Below the pieces are notes generated by a model. That model searched no databases, had not been told where the DNA came from, and saw only the letters and a program-made list of their open reading frames with translations. From positions 13,562,157 to 13,626,156 of the forward strand of contig OU015566.1 in assembly GCA_907165135.1 (NCBI GenBank): a DNA stretch of 64,000 nucleotides, read 5' to 3'. Shown here piece by piece: positions 1-10,515 of this stretch. Origin of the DNA: Oikopleura dioica. Its lineage: Eukaryota > Chordata > Appendicularia > Copelata > Oikopleuridae. Both the position numbers and the translations under genes were made by a program. Positions within the stretch are counted from its first letter, which is position 1; every line of letters starts with the position of its first letter.

Positions 1-174
1 AAGCGTATGAGCAACGGTTGGTGCGAACTCAGCCGACCGTTCTCGCGCGTAGGTTTTCTTCCTGAGGGCAGGCGAGCCTGGCCGAACCATTATTCTATCG
101 TCTAAATCCTAACGTCATTAAAAATTTTGAAGTTTCAAGGTAAAAAAATGAAGAAAAAAGAGCTGATTGATTCT

Positions 175-239
175 TAAGGGTATCAACAACGGTTTTGGGC
201 ATTTTTAAGGGACTTTTTTCAATCGTTGTTGACACCCTA
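175..239. repeat. hairpin with AAGGGTGTC-type arms
   Basis: The left arm TAAGGGTATCAACAACG and the right arm CGTTGTTGACACCCTA are inverted copies around a loop of about 30 bases. The same AAGGGTGTC/GACACCCTT core ends several other inverted repeats in this window. Confidence 0.7.
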
Positions 240-700
240 GTTTTATTATTTTCAACCTCCAAAACGCGGATCGAGCAATGGTAAACCGGAAGTGCGGTTA
301 CTATAACGGCGGATTAGAAGAACATGCTCTTGGAGATCTGGTCTTTTGGGCTGCTTGGCGCTGCCCTTTTCAACAAAAACGAGCGAAAATAGTATGACTC
401 TGTCAGGTGCCACGTTAGCAGCTACAAACGCTGTTGGTTCACATAAACCGCACCTTGACACCAGAAACGATGGGATTACGCTCAAGTTAGAGATAGACTT
501 TAAAATTGATGCCCGGAACTAATTCCGAACGGAGCCAGAGTTTAGGGCTCATCCAATTTTCCAGAGCAGCAGTTCAGTGGCTATCCATATCCGGCTCTAG
601 TTACCGTCTAAGAGCGGAATAAGTGCGAATTTTTTCACATTCACGATTCGACTCAAATTTCTTGCATTTTTTTCAGCAAATTATTTCAAAAAATAATCAC

Positions 701-917
701 GGTGACACCCTTATTTCTGCAAAAAAAACCTTTCTAAGTTTGGAAATTTTCAGGTATAAAAGTAAAATCATAAGAAATAAGGGTGTCACAATGCAAACTT
801 AATTCTCAAAAAATATGAAAAATTCTTACGGTGACACCCTAATTTCTAGAAAACTCTTAAAACAGGCCAAAAAACTTTTTTTTTGAAAGAAAAAATTAAG
901 AGAAATAAGGGTGTCAC
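701..917. repeat. two consecutive inverted repeats with GTGACACCCTTATTTCT arms
   Basis: Two units of about 90 bp lie side by side (701-789 and 830-917). Each begins with GGTGACACCCT(T/A)ATTTCT and ends with AGAAATAAGGGTGTCAC, so each can fold on itself. They look like short non-autonomous elements of one family. I see no flanking target duplication that I would trust. Confidence 0.7.
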
Positions 918-1464
918 AATACTAATTATATTCTCGAAAAATGCGCTTAAAAGTCAAGTTATTTTATGTAGATCCCCTTAATTTTTTTTCTCTTGGAAAT
1001 TTTCTTTTCTAAGAAAAATATTCACTTTCTTAGCTTTAGATAACCCTTCTCCGGCTTGCGGAATTTCATAAGCCAAGCATTTTTGAGTAGCGGATTTTGA
1101 ATTCAAATTCACACTTGCGCGGCCTTTCAAAAAATTCCTGACAAAAAAATTCGTTTCATGCTCAAATCCTCAAATCCGGATTAAAAAAGAACGCTTTCGT
1201 TCCAAAAATCCAGGCTGAGTCACGTGATAAGGGAATTATTGAAGAAATGAGGGATAATTTGAGCCACGTTTTTTCTCCCCGGCAGCTGTTTCTAAAAGAT
1301 TGGGGATGAGCGCCGAGGAGAATCAAGATCATCCCATAATTAACACCTGAGCTGTGGGGGAAAGAGAGAGTCAAGGGTGGTGGCGATGGAGATAATTATC
1401 ACGGTCTTATTTCTTTTTGAGCAAAATATCGACCACGTTACGTGTTGCTTGAATTTTGTTTTGA

Positions 1465-1972
1465 TTAAGGACCCCCTCGTCATGTTGGAATGACTTTTTC
1501 AAACATGCATTTCGGGTTGAAACCCTTAAGATTTTGAAAACATTTTTGTGGGTTTATGTAGCTAGATAGTTGGTCGAGGGCACCAGATAGTCAAGAACGC
1601 TCGTGCATTTCTTAAGGGTGTCGCTTTGATAGGTTAAAGTCAAAATTTTTTCAAACATGAATATCTCACCGATAACCTTAATTTAAGAAAATTTTGAAAT
1701 TCCTAAAATTTAACTCAGAGCTCTGTCGAGGGCACCAGATAGTTATTACGATTATATCTTTATGGGTTTACTCCGAAAAAAGGGATTAAAGGTCGCTTAT
1801 CAGCCAAAAAATGGGCAAATTTTGCGAGAAAAGCCCGAAAATCTCGATTTTCAACCTCGATTTTAAAGGCGTTAGAGTCGAGATGGAATTTTGTCATAAT
1901 AGAGAAAAATCATTCTCAGAACTCAGAGAATCGATTCCCGAAAATCGTCAAACATGACGGGGGGGTCCTTAA
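1465..1972. mobile_element. TTAA-flanked MITE-like element (508 bp)
   Basis: Inverted termini, TTAAGGACCCCC with a following GTCATG on the left and its complement on the right, enclose about 500 bp without coding capacity. Both ends abut TTAA, the target duplication typical of piggyBac-type insertion. The interior carries a direct repeat (1574 and 1723). Assignment to piggyBac-like MITEs rests only on TTAA and the inverted termini. Confidence 0.65.
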
Positions 1973-2592
1973 GGGTGTACATGAGCTTTTTTTTATTATG
2001 AATCAAAACAGTCTGGTTGGGTTGCAAAATCATAAGTTTAAAAATAAAATTCTTTCAGAAAAACGGCTCTTTCTCAAGAGAAAATTTGATAGAAAATCGA
2101 GTCAATTTTGATAAATTTTTAACAAAAAAACTTTTAATTTTTAATCCTCAAATTGACGTAATCATACGTCGGAAAGCCCTTTTTAAGAAGTGCTGGATTT
2201 GTAGTCCAAAATTCGCATTTAGGCTGATCTTGTTTGAATGTTGATCCTTGGGCTCCCTTTTTTGGTGAGTTGAATTCAAATACGAGAGCGCACCGGTTGG
2301 CTCGTCGCTTCTACGAAGGGCCTCGGGCCTTTCCAGAAACAAACGACAGAACCAGAGGTTCTAACAAAAAGAACTTCAGAACTTGTCATTTTCGCATAAA
2401 TTACAATTATTGCAATAGCAATAACAACATCACTGTAATAATGAACAACACTGTAATAATGTAAATGCAGCCGTTCTTATCACAACTACTTCTGTTCCAA
2501 AGTACCTGCCAAGAAGCTGATACGTCAGCATCGGATATTTTATACAATGGTTTCATTGTTGATCTTTTTGAACTCATAAAAAATGGACTAAA

Positions 2593-2692
2593 CCAATTTT
2601 TGGAAGTGAATTTTTGGATAACCAATAAGATTGCTGTGTTTGGCCTACCGGCCAATCAAAACCCTTTCCATAAAAATCTGTTCCAAAAACTG
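2593..2692. mobile_element. CCAATTT-type MITE-like element, copy A
   Basis: About 100 bp that matches, in reverse orientation, the element at 45969-46068. The shared internal phrases are AATAAGATTGCTGT and GGCCAATCAAAACCCT-like (GACCAATCAAAACCCT in the other copy). The termini resemble CCAATTTWTGGAA as an inverted repeat. No coding capacity. Confidence 0.65.
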
Positions 2693-4162
2693 CTTTCACC
2701 CTAAAAAATGGCAAAAATATAAAAAAATTAAAAAAAAAAACGAAAAATCATAATTTTGGCAAAATCTTGTTCTATATTGATTTTTACTTTTGATCCCTTT
2801 TTCTTCAATATTAAAGTTTTAACTTTTGTTCTCTTCACAAATTAATTCTGAGCTTTCCGTCCATTCCTGAATCATTCTCTCCAATCATGAAATTATCGAG
2901 TCTCGAGTGTGGCCTTAGATTGAAATTCTCTCTTTCGTGGTCAAAAATCTTGTAAGGGTTGGAAAAGAGATTTCCCATTTTTTCTCTTAGATTCCACAGA
3001 TTTTTCGATTCTTTTGTTTGCTTGTCGATTTTTCTTTTCTCTGTCTCTCTATTTAGCGTTTGGAAATTGAAAATGGATACAAACAAGAAGAATTTTTCAA
3101 AAAGCGGCAATAATTTGTATTTGGCTCCAAGTTTATCACGTATCAGCCCGAAAAAGCAGTTTTTTCTCATTCGCTTCAGAAGCGCTTGAAAACTCAGGGC
3201 CGGCTCGCGAGCGCCCTCGGCGCCTTTCCCGAACCACGTATCTCCCAGAGAAGCGAGGGCTTACCGCGCTTTTTGCTCCCTAAATGCCAGAAATCAACAA
3301 CCGCCGCAACGGTCAACCAAGCATGAGTGGACACACAACAACACACATCACAATTTCCGCGAAATTCAATTTCGTTCAATTAACTGTCGAATCACGTGAG
3401 AGCTAGTTTGATCATAAGACTTTGTTGATGCAAAGTCACGTGAATATTTTGACTGAAAAGAGGATTATTATCAAGAGGATGTAAAGTTCAAGCTTTGAAC
3501 TTGAGGCTTTCTTCAAGGACTTACTTAAGGACCTCCCTACCTTATTTGAAATAAAATTTATTTCTGAAATAATATAGAGAAGCCCTTACTTTATGAGTTT
3601 TCGATGAAAAAAATGTTTAGTTCTTCGTGGAAAAATTGCATTTTTAAGCTTGCTACTCCCTTAATTCATTTCAAACAGCATAATTTTTCACCTTGAAAAT
3701 GGCATAAAAAAGTAGCTTGACAATATATTTGGTTCCTAAAATTCACTTTGCGGAGGGAAAAATTCACTACCGTTACCCTTTTTCTTTCAGGCTGCTTATA
3801 ACCAATTAGAAACTGATCCTTTTCTTTCTTGTAATCTGACGAGTAGAAGCAGGTTGTTCCGAGTAAGAGAAGTTTTTTCAAAATTTAATGACAGTCATCG
3901 GCCCTGCATTACGTTGTACTTGTGGTTACGTGCTTAATTTTGCCCCAAACTTTATGGGTAGAAAAGGTCGACACATAATAAACGATTTGGCTTAATTCCC
4001 AGAAGAAAGTTACATAATTACGAAAATCTAGCTTGCCTGTGTGCGAGAAAAGCAAACTTCGGTTTTGTCAATATTTGCCTGTGTAAACTTTACACTGTAA
4101 AGGAAGCCGAGAGTAGGAATGGCTAGTATTTGAAGATCTATTTCGCTGTAATCAAATCAAAA

Positions 4163-5220
4163 ATGGCTGAAATGTATCAAGAGATCGAATATATTGCCCG
4201 AAGTGAAACGAGTCCCTCGGAAAGAGGTACTAGTTATAGTGAGAATGAAAGGTTTCTTCGGATGGAAGAAAAGATAAATGAGATTTTTCAAAACTTTCGA
4301 GAAGAAAATTCATTTTTGAGGAACAAAGTTTATGATCTTGAAAAGGAAGTCAAGGTCATCGTGAGCTTTTGTCGTCACAAGACGTAATAATTTCTTTGAA
4401 GACATTAAAAAATATTGTGAATGACCAATCCGAAACGATTCAAGAGCTGAAAGACAATCGCGAGAATGTTGATCTTTCAAACAAGAAGCGTGATGAAGAG
4501 ATTGAGGAAATTCGGACACTTACTGAGGGATTTTCGGAGAATCAGAAGAAATTTAGGGAGTTTCATGATTCCTCTTCTAAAAAACTCGCGAAATTGCTTG
4601 ATGAAGCCGCATCGATAACGGTTGGGCAGGAAGATACTTCTTCATTGCTTACTAAAAGGTTATATTTTTCTTCCTCTGATTGAATAAATATTTATTCAAG
4701 TGACCGTCGATTAATGATTGAGAGTCAACTTCTCGGAGACTTTGATGTCTCCGTTAAACCAATTCTGGATCTACGGGAGGCTTGCTCAGGCAAAGACATG
4801 TATCTTGTTCTTTCTGCTCTTCTTGCAAAGGAAAAAAGTGTTAATTTCAAGTTTGATTACATCGTTAATAAGCGACGTATAGGTTTCAATCGCGTCTTTT
4901 CTATCCCCCATAGTTCCCTTTTTACTGAATGTCAATTTTTCGAAAATAAGGTGCTCATCGATTTCAAATTAGTACTACCGTTCGAGGCAAAAATAAGCGT
5001 TTCTTCACTTATTAATCAAAATAAGCAAGTTCAATACAATGCATATAAAAAATCTGAGATAAATTATCTCCAGCTTGCGTATGCCTTTGAAGACGTAAAT
5101 ATAATTGGGAAGAAGGAAGACGATAAATTTGTCTACAGATATGTTCATCAAGGACGCGAACGTGTGTCGCCAAATTATAATCATGCAACCCTTACTTGGA
5201 TCATAAAAATACTCCAATAA
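4163..5220 (+). CDS. coiled-coil protein of unknown function (family member A)
   Basis: Three exons join cleanly. The first starts at ATG 4163 and ends near 4354 or 4360. An intron of 41-47 bp ends at 4401. A second intron (4659-4701, GT-AG, 43 bp) lets exon 2 run in frame into the long last exon ending at 5220. The protein of roughly 330 residues has an acidic/Ser-rich N-terminus (RSETSPSERGTSYSENERF), a heptad-rich Glu/Lys coiled coil over about residues 35-140, and a C-terminal half of about 180 residues without coiled coil and without a family I recognise. No signal peptide or membrane segment is visible. Two smaller genes in this window (47.9 and 57.0 kb) share the layout of a short Ser-rich head followed by a coiled coil, so they may be distant relatives. 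Structure is well supported, function is unknown. Confidence 0.75.
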
Positions 5221-5755
5221 ACGATCACTATCTCCAACTTTATCCCTTGTTTCTGATAACGAAGTGACGCTTTCATCCCCTTAGTTTTCTCGTGACGCAA
5301 AGGTCAGCCCTGAAACAACCCCGAAACATGAGTTCATTTCACAGAAAAATTTCTTCACCGAAAATCTTGCCAACTAGTTTGTTTACGGCGTTGGCCACTG
5401 TGAGATTCTTGAGAGCTCACTAAGAGCGAACTAATGAACGAATAGAACGACCTTGGAATCTGTCAACATGTGGTTAGAACATTAGCCCGTTAAATTTGCG
5501 AGGCGGCGAATGCACGTTGTAGAAAATTGCTTTCCACGATTTTGAAAATGAGAAAAATGATCCTTTTTTTAACGATTTTAAGAAAAAAAATTATTCATAA
5601 GAAAAAATTAGCTAAAGCAGCATTTTTTGCAGTATCTTTGTTTGATCTGAGATTTTTTGGTTATTTAAGGGTGTACCCAACCCTTTGGCACTGGAATTTA
5701 TCGACCTTGGAGGCTAACAATCGTTTATATAAAACAATTATTAAGAAACCGGCGT
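5221..5755. other. intergenic, no feature recognised
   Basis: No credible exon. A lone TTTAAGGGTGTAC phrase of the repeat family seen elsewhere lies near 5665. The last part is the 5' flank of the tRNA gene. Confidence 0.5.
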
Positions 5756-5827
5756 GGGGATATAGCTCAGTGGTAGAGCATTCGACTGCAGATCGAGAGG
5801 TCCCCGGTTCAAACCCGGGTGTCCCCT
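5756..5827 (+). tRNA. tRNA-Cys (anticodon GCA)
   Basis: A complete 72-base cloverleaf. The acceptor arm GGGGATA pairs with TGTCCCC. The D arm contains GCTCAGTGGTAGAGC. The anticodon stem TTCGA/TCGAG carries the loop CTGCAGA with anticodon GCA at 5788-5790. The T arm is CCCGG-TTCAAAC-CCGGG. The discriminator base is T and there is no intron. The internal A box (TAGCTCAGTGG) and B box (GGTTCAAACC) are intact, and a T-run (TTATTTTT) just downstream can terminate RNA polymerase III. It agrees with the usual metazoan tRNA-Cys pattern. Confidence 0.97.
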
Positions 5828-6202
5828 TATTTTTCGATTCTAGCGCTTAAATTTTCCCAAGAATCCAGCAGATATCGCTTCTTTTTCATGTGAAGAGACT
5901 ATTTAATGTTTCTTTTGTACAAAAAGCAAGTTTTAATTAAAGAATAGGAAGTAAAAGACCGCGGAAAAAAACGATTACTTACTCTCCTTGTTTTTGCATA
6001 AATACGTCTGCGACTCAGGAGTGGTCCAGCTCAATTCCTGAAATAGAAATTTGGCTATTTTGAGATAGAAGAAAATCACGTTGAAATAGACTTCCAAAAA
6101 CAGCAAAACTGATGATAGACACTTTTTCCAGACAAAAATAAAACGCTTTTTTTTTGCTCGAAAAAATAATTTATTGGGCGATTATAAATTATTGACAATA
6201 AT
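5828..6202. other. intergenic, no feature recognised
   Basis: Convergent spacer between the tRNA and the 3' end of the sulfotransferase gene. I see nothing in it beyond AT-rich sequence and one copy of the octamer TCTAGCGC (near 5837). Confidence 0.5.
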
Positions 6203-7943
6203 CTATTGTGAAGACTGATCGCAAACATAATACTTAGCAAAAGAAAAGAGTGCTCCTTCCTTCTTCAATTTCGAACAACACTCTTCGTTGATTTCACTGC
6301 ATAAATTCAGGTGAAGAACAAGAGATTCCATGAACGGTTTGAAGTAGGAGGTCCAAATGGCTGTATCTTTTGGATATTCTTCCCGCACATCGATTTTTCG
6401 CGAAGTTCCTTTTGTGTCTTTCAGACATCTAAAAAGTAAATGAATCTATCTTTTCTTCGTTGATGAATCTACTTTTTTGCAGGTTTGATCAAACATGGGA
6501 AGCCCTTTTCAGCATCAATTTCAAGTTCAAATCCTTCTTTTTCAAGCCCAAGAAAGTCCAAAATTTGCCCATAGCCCTCATTCGGATCTTTAATCGCCAG
6601 TTCTCCATCCAATATCAATACGTTTTCCTCCCCCAGAATTTCTTGAAAGGGGGAGATGACGTCGACGAATTCAACTTTTGCCCGAGCTTCATTCGATTCT
6701 TCTTCGACCGCGACGGTGAATTCGTCGATTTGACTTTGCATCTCCATTTTTTTGTTATTTCGAACATGCATGCTTAAAATTTTCTGTTGTTCCAGGGAAA
6801 AATTGATATTAGCCAACCCTTACCAAGAGTCTGAAGAGCCAAAATGAAAAGCCAATATTTTCAAATCGATAAGAATGATTGTGTTGCGAAGCCGCCTTGC
6901 GGCTTCGTTTTTAAAAAAACCGCTACGCGGCTTTTCATTTTTGCACTTCGGAAGCCGAATCAGTTTTTCACGCCTTGCTTGGATTGGCGATCAAATTTCT
7001 AAGCGACAATCATGGAGAAATCCTAACCCTTACGTTTGAGGCTCACCTGATGCCCGAGAACGCTCTCTTGATCGGATCGCACAACACAACAATGACCTTG
7101 ATCTTTGGGTTTAGCGCTTTCATTGCATGAATTTCCATCCTTCTTCTTCCCATAACTGTTATTTGGTTGTCTTCTTTGGAGCTAGACATTGCATACTGTG
7201 GAGAAGTTTCGATCAAGATTTCATCATCTGCTGCTTTTTTCATGGTTTTTAAAGAGGGTAAAATGGAGAAAACTGGCGCTAGAAAAGAACCGTTTCCTGG
7301 TCTGAGGTCCAGTAAATAGCTTTGTTTCAGCGCATTGAACTTGTATTCGTTAAGTTTGTGCTGCGCGGTGTTTTCTGTAGTGTTCTTGCTGTATTCTAGG
7401 ATTTTCTGCGCGTTCGAAGGATTGCTAAAGAATCGCAGCTCTCCGTGGGTGTAAACAACTTAAATTTTTATTTGAGAAAGAACTGGTTTGTGCTCCTTAC
7501 TTTGAGGATGGCAGCCAAGAAAACTCAACGACCCCGTGCCACATTTCGCCATGCCGATTCCGAGAACATCTGGAAACCGCGACTTCTGTGTTTTGTTTGA
7601 ACTTCTGATGGTGAAAGGACAACTTGAATGTTTTACTCCCGCTTCGGATTGGAAATTTTCTTTGACGTTTTTTCGGAATTTTTCAGGAACATTACTTTTT
7701 TATCGTCAAAAATTGCATCATAAATATTTTCTTTCAATCTTTTGACATTTTCCTGATTATATATTCGTACGGATTCTTTTCAAAAACCCATTTCTCTTCT
7801 AGTGGCTCATCGATTTCAATAAATTCTTGCGTCAAATCAAAACTGAGCTCTTTCGTAAACGACTGTAAGAAGAAAAGAAAAATGAAACAAAGAGGAAGAA
7901 TTAACTGTAACGATCTAGTGGAAACTGCATTTTCTTTTTCCAT
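6203..7943 (-). CDS. heparan-sulfate 3-O-sulfotransferase-like Golgi enzyme
   Basis: A type II membrane sulfotransferase that would move sulfate from PAPS to glycosaminoglycan chains in the Golgi. From ATG 7943 the protein opens with a short cytosolic tail and a signal-anchor (QLILPLCFIFLFFLQSF). After short introns it shows the PAPS 5'-phosphosulfate loop VLGIGMAKCGTGSL, then GELRFF (the family's KEVxFF region with its catalytic Glu), then the 3'-phosphate motif KVIVVLCDPIKRAFSG. The C-terminal part has ILDFLGL and a Cys pair (FPCL and KKCLKDTKG) matching the conserved disulfide and the SKGR region of HS3ST/NDST enzymes. About six introns of 32-50 bp are GT-AG; one of about 300 bp holds a repeat element. 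The nearest family is HS3ST, but sequence divergence is high, so the exact substrate position is inferred. Confidence 0.85.
6836..6945. mobile_element. GCCGC-hairpin MITE-like element in a sulfotransferase intron
   Basis: Inverted ends GAGCCAAAATGAAAAGCC and GCGGCTTTTCATTTT enclose internal hairpins GAAGCCGCCTTGCGGCTTC and CCGCTACGCGG. It belongs to the same family as the larger element at 32984-33180, which shares the AAAATGAAAAGCCG end. It lies wholly within the large intron, so it need not affect the protein. Confidence 0.6.
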
Positions 7944-8085
7944 TTTCTCTTTTGTTGTTATCGTAATCGGGAGTTACCATGAGAATTCTCATTTGCAGCG
8001 CACTAGAACGAAGCGCCCTCGGGTAATTTCACTGTGCCACTAAGGTTTAGTGCCGTTTATTTATATTCAATCGAAAGAAATCATT

Positions 8086-10350
8086 TTATACACAAAAATT
8101 TTCAGAAACTCTCATGATAACAGGAATGTCACTTTCCACATCAGAAGCAATTGTTCCGATGATTTGTGCTCTGATAAATTGATCTTCATCATCAAGGTCA
8201 ACTCGCTGAATGGTACTTGACGTGCCAGGAAATATGAAAATTGAATTGTTGATCCTTTTTGCAGTTCCGTAATAATTAGTCTAAGTGAAAAATTATTATA
8301 AATAGAGAACGCTGATTCTAACATTTTGAAGGTTTCCGAGTTCTGTCCAGCTATTATTTTTCAGCAGCCATATCCATTTTTGCTGCGTTTCTCCACTCAC
8401 ACCACCCGCGAGCAAAAGATTTCCACTTGACAGACCGATCAAAAAATGATGCCTCGTGTAACTTCAATAGAACTTAGAAATTAAACTGCCTTATTCATTA
8501 CTGAGGAAAATCAGTCAGAGAAGACCATCCTGAAGAACTAAAGGTCTCAACTTTAGTCGCTCCATTGTTCATCCATCCACCAACTGTTGTTGGTTGCCCT
8601 TTATAGAACGCAAGGCCCCCTGAGGGATGACGATAGGTTGTGCTGTGGGCGGCAACAGAAGCTGTCCCATCGAAAATTTCACAACTAATCCAGTTGTCCG
8701 GAAAGCAAATCAGAGCTTTGGCTCCGTTGTTGATCGAAATCGCAGCTGAATCTTTTTCCATAGGTTTTATCAATCGCATCGACTGATTTTTCCATTCACA
8801 CCCCTCCAACCTAGCAATCTTGAAAAAGCTTCATTATTTTGCAATTATCATAAACGAACACCTTTTGCGGATCTGATTCTCCACCAAAGATGTACAGCAT
8901 GTCCTTGATGATCGCATGAGGAGCAAATTTTGTAAAGACATCGGAAGGTGCTGTCACGGAAACTGCTGTTTGAGTTGAGTCGTCAACAGAAAATTTGTAT
9001 GATTCGCTCAAACTTTCGCCCATCACCAAGAAATGCTTAAATTCATCATTTGTCTTAGAGCTCTTGGTAATGCAAGACATACCTGCGGCAAAAGATTAAA
9101 CAGATACTCGTTGCCTTGATTTTTAGAACAATCAGTGGTTCCAGTGCAAAAGATACTGTCGTTTGGATCGCATAGAGTCACATGAATCTACTTATTTAAT
9201 TTAAAAATAATATGGTTTTTGAGCTAAAGACCGTCAAAAAGAAGGACTTTGCATTGTTAAAAGTGAACGGCTTCCAATAAAAGGATCGCCCATGACTTTC
9301 AACGAGATCATCTTGAAAGAGAGCACACCCGTCATCCACGAGTTTTATTGTTTTTTCGCCCGCTTTAGCACTAGATATACGTATTTTTATAGGCTATAAT
9401 AATGATTTGAAGCATTATAAAAACCATCTTACCCGGTCCAGATTTGATTTATTCTGAAATCTGAAAACTTGTTGCTTGGGTAATCAATCAACAGTTTCAA
9501 TCCAAGCATTGGCTCTTTATTGCAGTCGTAGCTGTTCGATTTGTAAGAAGATTCGACACAAATTGATGGTGCAGGAATATTGTCAACGTCAAGTGCAAGA
9601 TTTTGGGCGATATTGATTGCCGCAGCTGAGTTTATTTGCTAGTTTTTAGGTCAGAAGAAAGGAAACTGTTAACGATTTTACCATGCTTATTTTCGTACTA
9701 GTTGAGCTTTCATACTCGCATTGAAGATCAAAGGGAGAATCAATTGTCATGTTTCCATTAAGCTATAATTAAAATCAAAATCGTTATGAATCATAAGTTA
9801 CGAGATATGATACAATCATTTTACATTATATTTTTCTTGGACGATTCCATTCAATTCAAATTTGATTTTCTCCATGTCTGCTGGGTCAGGATAGGATGTT
9901 TTCACATCACAGTCAGAAAACAGCACTATAATTGCATATTTCTTGTCTGAAACATGGGTGAACCTTCAAAAGGGGACGAGCTTTGATTTCTAGCGCCGAA
10001 ATTGCAATCTGAAGAGTTGCTTCGATCATTGCCGAGATAGATCGTCTCGGTCCAATCATCGCCTCTATTCCAGTGCTTCATCAAAGTTACTAACCCTGTT
10101 CGTTTACAATTTTCCGCCGATTTGAAAACTTAGTTCCTGATCAAAGCAAGTCTGGTTGATGGATATGATAAATTTATGTTTCGAACAGTCGACATTCACG
10201 AATTCGTCCCTGTCACATGCCCGACCAAAACATAAGAATGAGAATAGAATGAATAGAACCTAAGTTATCATAATCTTCCGCAGAAATAAATAATAAGAGA
10301 ACATCTCTAAATTCGATGGATCTCACCAAAATAAAGTTTCTTTCTTCCAT
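8086..10350 (-). CDS. secreted ZP-domain plus kelch-like protein (kelch family member 1)
   Basis: Starts at ATG 10350: eight codons, a 67-bp GT-AG intron, then a hydrophobic core (LVLFILFSFLCFGRACD) giving a clear signal peptide. The next exons carry Cys-spaced segments resembling a zona pellucida module: an N-half (VNVDCSKHKF, QTCF), then a C-half with KLVDDGCALFQDD, WKPFTFNNAKSFFLTV and closing cysteines (TLCDPND, FCTGTTDC). After that comes a kelch/galactose-oxidase-like propeller (DMLYIFGGE, ALICFPDNWISCEIFDGT, YKGQPTTVGG, VETFSSSGWSSLTDFP, SSGNLLLAGG) and a last blade ending with SENFCV and the stop at 8086-8088. At least ten short introns; one is best read as GC-AG (35 bp). Likely an extracellular matrix or epithelial surface protein. 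The same C-terminal module recurs at 33.9 and 50.7 kb with other N-termini. Confidence 0.8.
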
Positions 10351-10515
10351 TTGACTTATTCTCTTGGAACTGGAAAGCAAAGCAATCAATTCTGATTGTT
10401 CGTTAAATTGAGCATAACTCGTAAATTTAACGAGAAGTTGTGAAATATTTTACCTGAGAAAGAGTTTTCGGATTATTTTTTAGCAATTTATTGAATAAAT
10501 AGAAGAGCAAAAATC

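Larger units (their letters stand above)
1..4162. other. gene-poor region with inverted repeats
   Basis: I find no convincing coding exon here on either strand. The open frames are short, AT-rich and lack splice-linked continuation. The stretch holds several hairpins and inverted-repeat elements listed separately. A 20-base phrase (TCGAGGGCACCAGATAGT core) occurs twice, near 1574 and 1723, inside the 1.47-1.97 kb element. Confidence 0.6.

Noticed and set aside
2407-3189. Overlapping frames on both strands near 2.4-3.2 kb
   Set aside because: They are AT-rich, overlap each other and a MITE-like element, and lack homology or splice continuation.
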